Below are positions 45,367-54,522 of a DNA stretch of 64,000 nucleotides, piece after piece (within the stretch, counting starts at the first letter, position 1; each line of letters opens with the position of its first letter). Source of the DNA: Bradyrhizobium sp. CCGE-LA001 (GTDB lineage: Bacteria > Pseudomonadota > Alphaproteobacteria > Rhizobiales > Xanthobacteraceae); the NCBI RefSeq assembly GCF_000296215.2, contig NZ_CP013949.1, forward strand, positions 1,543,501 through 1,607,500. The letters run 5' to 3'. The position numbers were made by a program, and so were the translations under genes. The notes under the pieces were generated by a model. That model worked only from the letters and a program-made list of their open reading frames with translations. It searched no databases and was not told the origin of the DNA.

Positions 45367-45972
45367 CTAGAACGGGTTCCAGGTCGCGCTGGGAGTGTAT
45401 TTGAGATACCCGATATTGGCGCCCAGCCGCAGGCCGAGGCCGGAGCGGATCGGCACCAGCACGATGTTGTTGGCGGTCAGCGCGGTCATGCCGAAGCCGC
45501 CGATGATATAGGCCGAGCCGTCGAGGCCGGCGAAGCGCTGGTAGATCGCGTTGGTGGCAGGCAGGTTGTAGACCAGCGTCATGGTGCGGGCGCCGTCGCC
45601 GCCCCAGTCGAAGCCGAGCGAGGGGCCCTGCCAATAGACGCGCAGATCGCCGGCGTTCTTGGTGTAGAGCGTGCCTTCGCCGTAGCGCAGGCCGGCGACG
45701 AAGGCGCCGGACCCTTCCTCACCCAGGATATAGCCGTTCGGCAGGCCCCATTGGCTGACCGCCTTTTCGATGATCGAGGCAAGCCCGCGCGAGACGTTGC
45801 CGAAGAAGCGGTGGCCGGCGGTGACGAGCTCGTCCGGCCCATAGGTGCTGGGGGTCTGGGTTCGCTGCGGCGGCGGCAGGTTGGGCGGCGGCGCCTGCTG
45901 GGCGGAGGCTGGCACGATCCAGCCGACCATCGCGACGAGCGCGAGCGCAGCAAGGCGTGATGCGAAAGTCAT
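45367..45972 (-). CDS. eipA: EipA-type DUF1134 periplasmic protein
   Basis: 201 residues with a signal peptide (RLAALALVAMVGWIVPASAQ), a Pro-rich linker and a DUF1134 domain: GYILGEEGSGAFVAGLRYGEGTLYTKNAGDLRVYWQGPSLGFDWGGDGARTMTLVYNLP, then a glycine-rich end. Brucella EipA, the characterised member, is a periplasmic beta-barrel-like protein needed for cell envelope integrity and is CtrA-regulated there. Upstream at 46007-46022 there is TTAA-N7-CCAAC, only a weak match to the CtrA box. Confidence 0.88.
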   Translation of the reverse strand: MTFASRLAALALVAMVGWIVPASAQQAPPPNLPPPQRTQTPSTYGPDELVTAGHRFFGNVSRGLASIIEKAVSQWGLPNGYILGEEGSGAFVAGLRYGEGTLYTKNAGDLRVYWQGPSLGFDWGGDGARTMTLVYNLPATNAIYQRFAGLDGSAYIIGGFGMTALTANNIVLVPIRSGLGLRLGANIGYLKYTPSATWNPF

Positions 45973-46063
45973 AAAAGAACCCCTGGTATCGAAACCGATC
46001 GCTTCCTTAACCTGACGCCAACAGGCACGGCTCTAGGTTGCGCCGGATGTCCCCTCGACTCGG

Positions 46064-46597
46064 ATGTTATCCGCAGCAACTATGACGGCACAACGGCAGG
46101 AAGATAGCCCTTTGCGCCCCGGAATTGCCTTGATCGGCCGTCTCGTCTGCCTGCTGGCGGGCATTTGGATCGGCTGCGTGGGGCTGCCGGCCAAGGCTGC
46201 CACCACCGAGCGGATCGTCGTCAACCGTTTCAGCGGCGTCGCCATCGAGGGTTTCGACCCCGTCGCCTATTTCGTCGATGGCACGGCTGCGCGAGGCAGG
46301 GCGCAGTTCGAGGCCAGCCTCTGGGGCGCGGTCTGGCGCTTCCGGAACGAGGGCAACCGGGCTTCCTTCCTGGCCCATCCCGAGATCTACGGACCGCAGT
46401 TCGGCGGTTATGATCCCGCCGACATCGCCCGCGGCGTCGTCATCGCCGGCAATCCCCGCTTCTTCGCGATCGTGGCGCAGCGGCTCTATTTGTTCAGCCG
46501 GGAAGCCAACCGCGACGCCTTCGCCGCCGACCCCGAGCGCTTCCTCTATGAGGTCCGCAAGCGCTGGCCGACGCTTCAGAGCAAGCTCGGTCAGTAG
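46064..46597 (+). CDS. YHS-domain exported protein
   Basis: 177 residues from ATG 46064 (or 46082). A hydrophobic signal or anchor (GIALIGRLVCLLAGIWIGCVGLPAKA) is followed by a YHS-like domain: GVAIEGFDPVAYFVDGTAARGRAQFEASLWGAVWRFRNEGNRASFLAHPEIYGPQFGGYDP. The phrase GFDPVAYF is characteristic. It ends overlapping the cysQ stop by seven bases on the opposite strand. Ligand unknown; YHS domains are thought to bind metal or a redox partner. Confidence 0.82.
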   Translation: MLSAATMTAQRQEDSPLRPGIALIGRLVCLLAGIWIGCVGLPAKAATTERIVVNRFSGVAIEGFDPVAYFVDGTAARGRAQFEASLWGAVWRFRNEGNRASFLAHPEIYGPQFGGYDPADIARGVVIAGNPRFFAIVAQRLYLFSREANRDAFAADPERFLYEVRKRWPTLQSKLGQ

Positions 46598-47412
46598 CCT
46601 CGTACCGCCTGTGGGTCGCCCCAGGCGATGAACTCGGGGATGATGAACCCGCCGCCGCTGCGCTGGCCGAAGCGAAGCCCGCCGCCCTTGCCGTCGGTCA
46701 CCCTGCCGCCCGCCGCGGTCACGAGCGCGCAGCCGGCTCCGACGTCCCATTCCGAGGTCGGCCCGAAGCGGGGATAGATATCGGCGCTGCCTTCCGCGAT
46801 GCGGCCGAATTTCACCGCCGAGCCGCACGTCTTCCTGACGGCGTTGGGCCTGTTGTCGATGAACGCCTCGCTCTTGGGATCGCCATGGGAGCGGCTCACC
46901 GCCGCGATCCAGGGTTCGCCCTGTGCCGGCAGCTTGCGGGTGCGGATCGGTTCGGCCGCGCCGATGGTCGTGCCGTCAAAGCTGACGCGCTCGGCGCTGC
47001 GCCCGACGATGCCGCGCCAGAGCAGTCCCAGCGCGGGCGCCGAGACGATGCCGAGCAGCGGCACGCCTTCGGTCACCAGAGCGAGGTTGACGGTGAACTC
47101 GTCGCGGCCGGCGACGAATTCCTTGGTGCCGTCGAGCGGATCGATCAGGAAGAAGCTGCCCTGGAACGGCGGGGAGGCGAGTTGGGCCCGCTCTTCCGAC
47201 AGCGTCGGCACGTCGCCGGCGAGCTGCGCGAGGCCCTCCGCGATGATGCGGTCGGCGGCCAGGTCCGCCTCGGTGACCGGCGAACCGTCCTGCTTGCCGT
47301 CGACCCGCATCGCCGCGCGGTTGACGGCAAGGATCGCTTCGCCCGCCTTCACCACCAGCGCGGTGAGCGGCTCCATCAGGCCGGATGCGGCCGCATCGTC
47401 GATCATCCTCAC
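46591..47412 (-). CDS. cysQ: 3'(2'),5'-bisphosphate nucleotidase (inositol monophosphatase family)
   Basis: 273 residues (or 271 from ATG 47406). Metal-binding motif DPLDGTKEFVAGRDEFTVNLAL and TSEWDVGAGCALVTAAGGRV, with an upstream Glu in TLSEE, identify the lithium-sensitive phosphatase superfamily. The KEF after DGT and overall length fit CysQ, which removes 3'-phosphoadenosine 5'-phosphate made in sulfate assimilation. An inositol phosphatase cannot be excluded. Convergent with the YHS gene. Confidence 0.85.
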   Translation of the reverse strand: MRMIDDAAASGLMEPLTALVVKAGEAILAVNRAAMRVDGKQDGSPVTEADLAADRIIAEGLAQLAGDVPTLSEERAQLASPPFQGSFFLIDPLDGTKEFVAGRDEFTVNLALVTEGVPLLGIVSAPALGLLWRGIVGRSAERVSFDGTTIGAAEPIRTRKLPAQGEPWIAAVSRSHGDPKSEAFIDNRPNAVRKTCGSAVKFGRIAEGSADIYPRFGPTSEWDVGAGCALVTAAGGRVTDGKGGGLRFGQRSGGGFIIPEFIAWGDPQAVRGY

Positions 47413-47618
47413 TTGCGTGCCTCATTCATCGGCAAGTCTCGCCCCTGTCAGTTGATTCGCCCTGATCGATTCGACCGGCCCTTTATGGCCGCTTCGAACC
47501 TATCGCAAGCTAGCTGCCGCAGGCTTGCGAATGTTAGAACCCGCATCATCCGTCAAGCATGCGTGATTCGCGGCGTCCAGCGCCGTGCAATGCCAGGAAC
47601 CCTCCAGGACCCCATTAT

Positions 47619-48272
47619 ATGTCTGACGCTTCGTCGCCCGCGACCGCTACTGCTCCCGATATGCTCGAACTCGCAGCCCTCCTGTGCTCGCGGGTCTGCC
47701 ACGATCTCATCAGCCCCGTCGGCGCCATCGTCAACGGGCTCGAAGTGCTCGATGACGATCCCAAGCCCGAGGACCGCGAGTTCGCGCTCGACCTGATTCG
47801 CAAGAGCGCCAAGACCGCCTCGGCCCGGCTCCAGTTCTGCCGCCTCGCGTTCGGCGCCGCCGGCTCCTCTGGCGCGCAGATCGATCTCGGTGATGCCCAG
47901 ACCATGGCGCGTGGTCACATCGAGGACGGCAAGTGCTCGATCACCTGGAATCTGCCGCGGCTGCTGCTGCCGAAGAACCGCGTCAAGCTGCTGCTCAACA
48001 TGCTGGTCGTTGCCCAGCACACGATCCCGCGCGGCGGCATGCTGACGATCGATCCGATCGGCGAGGGCGAGACGATGAGCTTTCGCATCACCGCGACCGG
48101 ACACAACGCGCGCCTGCCGCAGAACATCTCCGAGCTCCTGAGCGGCGAGCGCGGACCTGCTGCCGATGCGCATGCGATCCAGCCTTATTATACGCGTCTG
48201 CTCGCGCAGGCCTGCGGGCTCACCGTGACGCTCAAGCCGGAAGGCGAAGCCATCATCGTTAGCGCTTCGTAA
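47619..48272 (+). CDS. chpT: Histidine phosphotransferase ChpT of the CtrA phosphorelay
   Basis: About 217 residues from MSDASSPATATAPDMLELAALL. The phosphoacceptor His28 lies in CSRVCHDLISPVGAIVNGLEVL, the ChpT signature, followed by a degenerate ATPase-like C-terminal domain without a working nucleotide site. ChpT moves phosphate from CckA to CtrA and CpdR. CtrA itself is encoded about 9 kb away at 56694, and a chemotaxis operon follows directly. A perfect hairpin spans its stop codon. Confidence 0.9.
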   Translation: MSDASSPATATAPDMLELAALLCSRVCHDLISPVGAIVNGLEVLDDDPKPEDREFALDLIRKSAKTASARLQFCRLAFGAAGSSGAQIDLGDAQTMARGHIEDGKCSITWNLPRLLLPKNRVKLLLNMLVVAQHTIPRGGMLTIDPIGEGETMSFRITATGHNARLPQNISELLSGERGPAADAHAIQPYYTRLLAQACGLTVTLKPEGEAIIVSAS

Positions 48273-48281
48273 ACGAAGCGC
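48262..48281 (+). terminator. Hairpin over the chpT stop codon
   Basis: GCGCTTCGT pairs perfectly with ACGAAGCGC around AA, covering the TAA stop. No T-run follows, so this may slow or end transcription before cheA or protect the chpT transcript end. Confidence 0.45.
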
Positions 48282-48296
48282 GTCGCTCCCGAAGCG

Positions 48297-48312
48297 TTAA
48301 TCCAATCTTTAC
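48297..48312 (+). promoter_or_regulatory. CtrA-box-like site upstream of cheA
   Basis: TTAA-N7-TTTAC, one base from the CtrA consensus TTAA-N7-TTAAC, lies 159 bases before the cheA start. The same variant, TTAA-N7-TTTAC, occurs on the minus strand between ctrA and fliI. Binding is inferred from the match and context. Confidence 0.5.
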
Positions 48313-48470
48313 GAGGCGCTTCGGCTTGTCCGGAGCGCCTTATCTCTTTGTTGGTTCCGTTCTTTTGCACATACTCAACCAATATTAAACGCTTTGCGGT
48401 GAAGCTGGCCCCATTCCGAAATGGCGTATCACGTCTCGTGCGCGCCCTTCCTGTATGAAGGCCTGTTTTC

Positions 48471-51290
48471 ATGGATGATCTGTTGCGGGAGTTTTTGACG
48501 GAGACCAGCGAGAGCCTGGACACCGTCGACAATCAGCTGGTGAAGTTCGAGCAGGAGCCGAACAACGCCAAGATCCTGGATAACATCTTCCGCCTCGTCC
48601 ACACCATCAAGGGCACCTGCGGCTTCCTCGGCCTTCCCAGGCTTGAAGCGCTGGCGCATGCCGGCGAGACGCTGATGGGCAAATTCCGTGACGGCATGCC
48701 GGTGACCGGGCAGGCGGTGACGGTGATCCTGTCCTCGATCGACCGCATCAAGGAAATCCTCGCTGGCCTGGAGGCGACCGAAGCCGAGCCCGAGGGCAAC
48801 GACCGCGATCTCATCGACAAGCTGGAAGCGATGGTCGAGCAGGGCATGGCGGCAATGGCGGCTGGAAGTGCCGCTGCTCCCGTTGCTGATGCGCCGCCGC
48901 TGGCGCCTGAAGCGCCAATTGCAGCTGCACCCGCACCCGCACCCGCAAAAGAGATGACCACGGGCTCGCTGATCGAGCAGACGCTGGAGCGTCCGCTGCG
49001 TCCGGGCGAAGTCTCGCTCGACGAGCTCGAGCGCGCTTTCCGCGAGACCGCGATCGAAGCGCCGGCCCCGGCCGCCGTTGCCAAAGCCGAAGTCAAGGCC
49101 GAGTCCGCGCCGGCTGCTGAAGCCCCGGCTGCCAAGGAAGCTGCGAAGGACGCCGCAAAGCCTGCCGCCAAGGAGAAGGCCGCGCCGAAGAAGTCGATGG
49201 CCGATGAGAGTGCCGGCGAGGGCGACCGCATCGCCAACCAGTCGATCCGCGTCAACGTGGACACGCTGGAGCACCTGATGACCATGGTCTCCGAGCTGGT
49301 CCTGACCCGCAACCAGCTTTTGGAAATCTCCCGCCGCAACGAGGACACCGAGTTCAAGGTGCCGTTGCAGCGCCTGTCCAACGTCACCGCCGAGCTGCAG
49401 GAAGGCGTCATGAAGACGCGCATGCAGCCGATCGGCAATGCCTGGCAGAAGCTGCCCCGCATCGTCCGCGACCTGTCGAGCGAACTCGGCAAGCAGATCG
49501 AATTGGAGATGCACGGCGCCGACACCGAGCTCGACCGCCAGGTGCTCGACCTGATCAAGGACCCGCTCACCCACATGGTGCGCAACTCCGCCGATCATGG
49601 CCTGGAGACCCCCGCCGAGCGCCTCGCCGCCGGCAAGGGCGAGCAGGGCACCATCCGCCTGTCCGCCTATCACGAGGGCGGCCACATCATCATCTGCATC
49701 GCCGACAACGGAAGAGGCCTCAACACCGAGAAGATCAAGGCCAAGGCGCTCTCCTCAGGCCTCGTCACCGAGGCCGAGCTCGAGAAGATGAGCGAGGCCC
49801 AGATCCACAAGTTCATCTTCGCGCCCGGCTTCTCCACCGCGGCCGCCATCACCTCAGTCTCCGGCCGCGGCGTCGGCATGGACGTGGTCCGCACCAATAT
49901 CGACCAGATCGGCGGCACCATCGACATCAAGTCCGTGGCCGGCGAGGGCTCGTCCGTCACCATCAAGATCCCGCTGACCTTGGCCATCGTCTCGGCCCTG
50001 ATCGTGGAAGCGGCCGGCGACCGTTTCGCGATTCCCCAGCTCTCGGTGGTCGAGCTGGTGCGTGCCCGCGCCAACAGCGAGCACCGCATCGAGCGCATCA
50101 AGGACACCGCGGTGCTGCGCCTGCGCAACAAGCTGCTGCCGCTGATCCACCTGAAGAAGCTGCTCAAGATCGACGACGGTGCGGCCTCCGATCCCGAGAA
50201 CGGCTTCATCGTGGTGACCCAGGTCGGCAGCCAGACCTTCGGCATCGTCGTCGACGGCGTGTTCCACACCGAAGAGATCGTGGTCAAGCCGATGTCGACC
50301 AAGCTGCGTCACATCGACATGTTCTCGGGCAACACCATCCTGGGCGATGGCGCGGTGATCATGATCATCGATCCCAACGGCATTGCCAAGGCGCTCGGCG
50401 CCGCCGGCTCCTCGGCCCATGACATGGGCGACGAGAACGGGGCGCATCACATCGGCGCGGGCGAGCAGACCACCTCGCTCTTGGTGTTCCGCGCCGGCTC
50501 GTCCCAGCCCAAGGCGGTCCCGCTCGGGCTGGTCACGCGCCTGGAAGAGCTGCCCGCCGACAAGATCGAGTTCAGTAACGGCCGCTACATGGTGCAGTAC
50601 CGCGAGCAGCTGATGCCGCTGGTCGCCATGGAGGGCGTCACCATCGCCAGCCAGGGCGCCCAGCCGATCCTGGTGTTCGCCGATGACGGCCGCTCCATGG
50701 GCCTCGTGGTCGACGAGATCATCGACATCGTCGAGGAGCGGCTCAACATCGAGGTCGGCGGCTCCGCCTCCGGCATTCTCGGCTCGGCCGTGATCAAGGG
50801 CCAGGCCACCGAGGTGATCGACGTCGGTCACTTCCTGCCGATGGCGTTCGCGGACTGGTTCACCCGCAAGGAGATGAAGCCGTCGCTGCATTCGCAATCG
50901 GTGCTGCTGGTCGACGACTCAGCGTTCTTCCGCAACATGCTGGCCCCGGTGCTGAAGGCGGCCGGCTACCGCGTCCGCACCGCGCCGACCGCGCAGGAGG
51001 GCTTAGCTGCGCTGCGCGCGCAGAGCTTCGACGTGGTGCTGACCGACATCGAGATGCCCGACATGAACGGGTTCGAGTTCGCCGAAGTGATCCGCTCCGA
51101 CAACAATCTGGGCTCGATGCCGATCATCGGCCTCTCCGCCCTGGTGTCGCCGGCGGCGATCGAGCGCGGCCGTCAGGCCGGCTTCCACGACTACGTCGCC
51201 AAGTTCGACCGTCCCGGTCTGATCGCGGCGCTGAAGGAGCAGACCGCGGGCGCCGCCGGCGCCTCCGAGCTGAGCCGCGCGGCGGCCTAA
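48471..51290 (+). CDS. cheA: Hybrid chemotaxis histidine kinase CheA with receiver domain
   Basis: 939 residues. Domain order: Hpt (1-105, phospho-His44 in RLVHTIKGTCGF), an Ala/Pro-rich linker (about 120-250), dimerisation domain, HATPase (HMVRNSADHGLE, DNGRGLN, GRGVGMDVV), two CheW-like regions (one ending near 640, another near 660-800), and a C-terminal receiver (about 805-930, phospho-Asp859 in LTDIEMP). Ordinary CheA has about 650 residues and no receiver. First gene of cheA-cheW-cheY-cheB-cheR with short gaps. The receiver may act as a phosphate sink or allow branching of the signal. Confidence 0.93.
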   Translation: MDDLLREFLTETSESLDTVDNQLVKFEQEPNNAKILDNIFRLVHTIKGTCGFLGLPRLEALAHAGETLMGKFRDGMPVTGQAVTVILSSIDRIKEILAGLEATEAEPEGNDRDLIDKLEAMVEQGMAAMAAGSAAAPVADAPPLAPEAPIAAAPAPAPAKEMTTGSLIEQTLERPLRPGEVSLDELERAFRETAIEAPAPAAVAKAEVKAESAPAAEAPAAKEAAKDAAKPAAKEKAAPKKSMADESAGEGDRIANQSIRVNVDTLEHLMTMVSELVLTRNQLLEISRRNEDTEFKVPLQRLSNVTAELQEGVMKTRMQPIGNAWQKLPRIVRDLSSELGKQIELEMHGADTELDRQVLDLIKDPLTHMVRNSADHGLETPAERLAAGKGEQGTIRLSAYHEGGHIIICIADNGRGLNTEKIKAKALSSGLVTEAELEKMSEAQIHKFIFAPGFSTAAAITSVSGRGVGMDVVRTNIDQIGGTIDIKSVAGEGSSVTIKIPLTLAIVSALIVEAAGDRFAIPQLSVVELVRARANSEHRIERIKDTAVLRLRNKLLPLIHLKKLLKIDDGAASDPENGFIVVTQVGSQTFGIVVDGVFHTEEIVVKPMSTKLRHIDMFSGNTILGDGAVIMIIDPNGIAKALGAAGSSAHDMGDENGAHHIGAGEQTTSLLVFRAGSSQPKAVPLGLVTRLEELPADKIEFSNGRYMVQYREQLMPLVAMEGVTIASQGAQPILVFADDGRSMGLVVDEIIDIVEERLNIEVGGSASGILGSAVIKGQATEVIDVGHFLPMAFADWFTRKEMKPSLHSQSVLLVDDSAFFRNMLAPVLKAAGYRVRTAPTAQEGLAALRAQSFDVVLTDIEMPDMNGFEFAEVIRSDNNLGSMPIIGLSALVSPAAIERGRQAGFHDYVAKFDRPGLIAALKEQTAGAAGASELSRAAA

Positions 51291-51311
51291 GCAGACCTGA
51301 GGAGAGACGAG

Positions 51312-51782
51312 ATGAGCAAGAAGACGCAAGTGGGCGAAGGCGCCATGGTCGAATACGTCACCGCGATGATCGGCGGCCAGCTGTTCGGCCTGCCGATCTC
51401 CCGCGTCCAGGACGTGTTCATGCCCGAGCGCGTCACCCGCGTGCCCCTGTCCTCGCGCGAGATCGCGGGCGTCCTCAATCTGCGCGGCCGCATCGTCACC
51501 GTGGTCGACATGCGCGCACGCCTCGGCCTGCCCAAGGCCGAGGATGGCAAGGTGCCGATGGCGGTCGGCGTCGACCTGCGCGGCGAATCCTACGGCCTGC
51601 TGATCGACCAGATCGGTGAAGTCCTGCGCCTGCCCGAGGCCGGCATGGAGGAGAACCCCGTCAATCTCGATCCCCGCATGGCCAAGCTCGCCGGCGGCGT
51701 CCATCGCCTCGACGGCCAGCTCATGGTCGTCCTCGACGTCGATCGCGTCCTCGAACTCGCGCCCGAAATGATGGCGGCCTGA
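51312..51782 (+). CDS. cheW: Chemotaxis adaptor CheW
   Basis: 156 residues. The CheW fold is shown by EYVTAMIGGQLFGLPISRVQDVFMPERVTRVPLSSREIAGVLNLRGRIVTVVDMRARLGLP and the C-terminal LMVVLDVDRVLEL. It couples receptors to CheA. Starts 22 bases after cheA with GGAGAG before the ATG. No receptor (MCP) gene lies in the window. Confidence 0.95.
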   Translation: MSKKTQVGEGAMVEYVTAMIGGQLFGLPISRVQDVFMPERVTRVPLSSREIAGVLNLRGRIVTVVDMRARLGLPKAEDGKVPMAVGVDLRGESYGLLIDQIGEVLRLPEAGMEENPVNLDPRMAKLAGGVHRLDGQLMVVLDVDRVLELAPEMMAA

Positions 51783-51852
51783 TACGGCGCAATTGCCGCC
51801 GACGTGCCAGTAATTGGAAGTGCCCCCAAAGGGGGAGGAAGCAGAGGCTCAG

Positions 51853-52218
51853 ATGCGTACTTGTCTCGTCGTTGATGATTCCAGCGTCATCCGCAAGGTT
51901 GCGCGCCGGATCCTTGAGGGCCTCGACTTCCAGATCCTCGAAGCCGAGGACGGTGAGAAGGCGCTCGAAGCCTGCAAGCGCGGCCTGCCCGATGCGGTGC
52001 TGCTCGACTGGAACATGCCCGTGATGGACGGCTACGAGTTTCTCGGCCATCTCAGGCGCATGCCCGGCGGCGACCAGCCCAAGGTGGTGTTCTGCACCAC
52101 CGAGAACGACGTTGCGCACATCGCCCGCGCGCTGCACGCAGGTGCCAACGAGTACATCATGAAGCCCTTCGACAAGGACATCGTGACGGCGAAGTTCCAG
52201 GAAGTCGGCCTGATCTGA
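51853..52218 (+). CDS. cheY: Chemotaxis response regulator CheY
   Basis: 121 residues from MRTCLVVDDSSVIRKVARRIL; a single receiver domain with DD at 8-9, phospho-Asp52 in LLDWNMPVMDGYEF, Thr in FCTTEND and Lys in IMKPFD. A stand-alone CheY that should bind the flagellar motor switch or, in alphaproteobacteria, other targets. GAGG upstream supports the start; an open frame to 51814 is not used. Confidence 0.93.
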   Translation: MRTCLVVDDSSVIRKVARRILEGLDFQILEAEDGEKALEACKRGLPDAVLLDWNMPVMDGYEFLGHLRRMPGGDQPKVVFCTTENDVAHIARALHAGANEYIMKPFDKDIVTAKFQEVGLI

Positions 52219-52293
52219 GCGAACGCCCGGAGGCTGGACGGATCCTTCGGCGCCTGTTTTCAACTGAACCGTTTCAGCCTGAGTTGGTGAGTA

Positions 52294-53490
52294 ATGAGTG
52301 TTGCGTTCGCAGGTAATTCGACTACGGGCTCGTCGCGCGAAGCCGGGCCGCTGCGGGTGATGATCGTCGATGACTCCGTCGTCATCCGAGGTCTGATCTC
52401 GCGCTGGATCGGTGCCGAGCACGACATGGAAGTCGCGGCCTCCCTGCGCACCGGGCTCGAGGCGGTCAACCAGATCGAACGGATCAACCCCGACGTCGCC
52501 GTGCTCGATATCGAAATGCCCGAGCTCGACGGCCTGTCGGCGCTGCCGCAGCTTCTTGCGAAGAAGCGCGACCTCGTCATCATCATGGCTTCAACGCTGA
52601 CCCGCCGCAACGCGGAGATCAGCTTCAAGGCGCTGTCGCTCGGCGCGGCCGATTACATTCCAAAGCCGGAATCGACGCGTGAGGCATCGGCCGCGGACAT
52701 CTTCCATCACGATCTGATCCAGAAGATCCGTCACCTCGGTGCGCGGCTGCGCAGAAGGGCCGCGGTTGCGAGCCCGCCGCTGGCGCCCGCGAGCCCGGCC
52801 CCCGTCGCGCGCGGCCCTGTTGCGCGGCCGATCGCGCCCGCTCCGGCTCCGGCGCTGCACGCGCCGTCCTCGGGAGTTCTGGTGACGCGTCCATTCTCGA
52901 CGCAAGCACCGAAGGTGCTGCTGATCGGCTCCTCGACCGGCGGACCCCAGGCGCTGATGACGCTCGTCACCGAGCTCGGCCCCGTGATCGACCGCGTCCC
53001 CGTGCTGATCACCCAGCACATGCCGCCGACCTTCACCACCATTCTCGCCGAGCATCTGGCGCGAGCGAGCCGCAAGCCGGCGGCCGAGGCGGTCGACGGC
53101 GAACCGGTGAAGCCGGGACGGATCTATCTTGCGCCCGGCGGCAAGCACATGCGTGTCGTGCGGAGCGGCGCGGATACCGCGATCGCGCTCGACGACGGCC
53201 CCGCCGTCAATTTCTGCAAGCCCGCGGTCGATCCGCTCTTCACCTCCGCCATCGACATCTGGCACGGCGGCATCCTCTCCGTGATCTTGACGGGCATGGG
53301 CTCGGACGGCATGCGCGGCGGCAAGGACATTGTCGCTGCCGGCGGCAGTGTCATCGCGCAGGACGAAGCCTCCAGCGTGGTCTGGGGCATGCCGGGCGCG
53401 GCGGCCAATGCCGGCATCTGCGCGGCGATCCTGCCGCTCAACCAGATCGGCGCCAAGGTGAACCGCCTGTTCGCGGGAGACCGCTCGTGA
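52294..53490 (+). CDS. cheB: Chemotaxis protein-glutamate methylesterase CheB
   Basis: 398 residues: receiver domain (about 20-140, phospho-Asp72 in VLDIEMPELDG), Pro/Ala-rich linker (about 150-205), and methylesterase domain with catalytic Ser in LIGSSTGGPQAL, His in ITQHMPPTFT and Asp in GMGSDGMRGG. It removes methyl groups from receptors under CheA control. Its stop overlaps the cheR start by four bases. Confidence 0.95.
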   Translation: MSVAFAGNSTTGSSREAGPLRVMIVDDSVVIRGLISRWIGAEHDMEVAASLRTGLEAVNQIERINPDVAVLDIEMPELDGLSALPQLLAKKRDLVIIMASTLTRRNAEISFKALSLGAADYIPKPESTREASAADIFHHDLIQKIRHLGARLRRRAAVASPPLAPASPAPVARGPVARPIAPAPAPALHAPSSGVLVTRPFSTQAPKVLLIGSSTGGPQALMTLVTELGPVIDRVPVLITQHMPPTFTTILAEHLARASRKPAAEAVDGEPVKPGRIYLAPGGKHMRVVRSGADTAIALDDGPAVNFCKPAVDPLFTSAIDIWHGGILSVILTGMGSDGMRGGKDIVAAGGSVIAQDEASSVVWGMPGAAANAGICAAILPLNQIGAKVNRLFAGDRS

Positions 53491-54359
53491 CTCCTTCGGA
53501 TTACGACTATCTGCGCAAGTTCCTGAAAGAGCGCTCCGGACTCGATCTGTCCGCCGACAAGCAATATCTGGTCGAAAGCCGGCTGCTGCCGCTCGCGCGC
53601 AAGGCGAGCGTGCCAGGCATCGCCGATCTCGTGCTGAAGATCAGGAACGGCGACGGCCGGCTTGCGACCGACGTGGTCGAAGCCATGACCACCAACGAGA
53701 CCTTCTTCTACCGCGACAGGATCCCGTTCGACCACTTACGCGACACGATCCTGCCGGGCCTGATCCGGGCGCGCGCCGCGCGCAAGTCGCTGCGCATCTG
53801 GTCGGCGGCGTCGTCGACCGGGCAGGAGCCCTATTCGATCGCGATGTGCGTCAAGGAGATGGGCGCGGCGCTCGCCGGCTGGCGCATCGAGATCGTCGCC
53901 ACCGATCTGTCGCAGGAGGTGCTGGAGAAATCCAAGGCCGGCATCTACAGTCAGTTCGAGGTGCAGCGCGGCCTGCCGATCCAGCACCTGATGAAATACT
54001 TCACGCAGATCGGTGAAGTCTGGCAGCTCAATGCCGACATCCGCGCGATGGTGCAGTTTCGCCAGCTCAATCTGTTGCAGGACTTCTCCCATCTCGGCAC
54101 CTTCGACGTGATCTTCTGTCGCAACGTGCTGATCTATTTCGACCAGAGCACCAAGGCGGTGATCTTCGAGCGCATGGCCAAGGGGATGGAGGCCGACGGC
54201 ACGCTGCTGCTCGGGGCCGCCGAATCCGTCGTCGGCATCACCGATGCGTTCCGCCCCGTCACTGACCGCCGCGGCCTCTACCAGCTCAACCCCGCGCGCT
54301 CGGGCCGACCGATGGGCGGGTTGATGCCGCAACCGATCAAGGTCGCCGCGGCGAGGTGA
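53487..54359 (+). CDS. cheR: Chemotaxis protein-glutamate methyltransferase CheR
   Basis: 290 residues: N-terminal helical CheR_N domain, then NETFFYRD, SLRIWSAASSTGQEPYSIAM (SAM-binding) and DVIFCRNVLIYFDQSTK. GTG start overlaps the cheB stop (GTGA), showing coupling. Last gene of the che operon; a palindromic repeat follows directly and may end transcription. Confidence 0.95.
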   Translation: MTPSDYDYLRKFLKERSGLDLSADKQYLVESRLLPLARKASVPGIADLVLKIRNGDGRLATDVVEAMTTNETFFYRDRIPFDHLRDTILPGLIRARAARKSLRIWSAASSTGQEPYSIAMCVKEMGAALAGWRIEIVATDLSQEVLEKSKAGIYSQFEVQRGLPIQHLMKYFTQIGEVWQLNADIRAMVQFRQLNLLQDFSHLGTFDVIFCRNVLIYFDQSTKAVIFERMAKGMEADGTLLLGAAESVVGITDAFRPVTDRRGLYQLNPARSGRPMGGLMPQPIKVAAAR

Positions 54360-54369
54360 TCTTCTCCTC

Positions 54370-54515
54370 GTCATTCCGGGGCCGCGCGTGAGCGCGGAGC
54401 CCGGAATCCATAACCACAGGCCATCGCAATAGGCAGGCGGTTAGACGAGGGCTCTTCCATCCGCCTGTGGCTATGGATTCCGGGCTCACTCGCTTTGCGA
54501 GTGCCTCGGAATGAC
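54370..54515. repeat. Palindromic repeat, family F
   Basis: GTCATTCCGGGGCCGCGC and GGAATCCATAACCACAGGC at the left pair with GCCTGTGGCTATGGATTCC and CGGAATGAC at the right. It lies between convergent cheR and the glutathionylspermidine-synthase-like gene, filling the gap. A known kind of Bradyrhizobium intergenic repeat. Confidence 0.85.
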
Positions 54516-54522
54516 AGACGCC

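Noticed and set aside
45973..46063. CtrA box upstream of eipA
   Set aside because: Brucella eipA is CtrA-regulated, but here only TTAA-N7-CCAAC (46007-46022) is present, too weak a match to list as a site.
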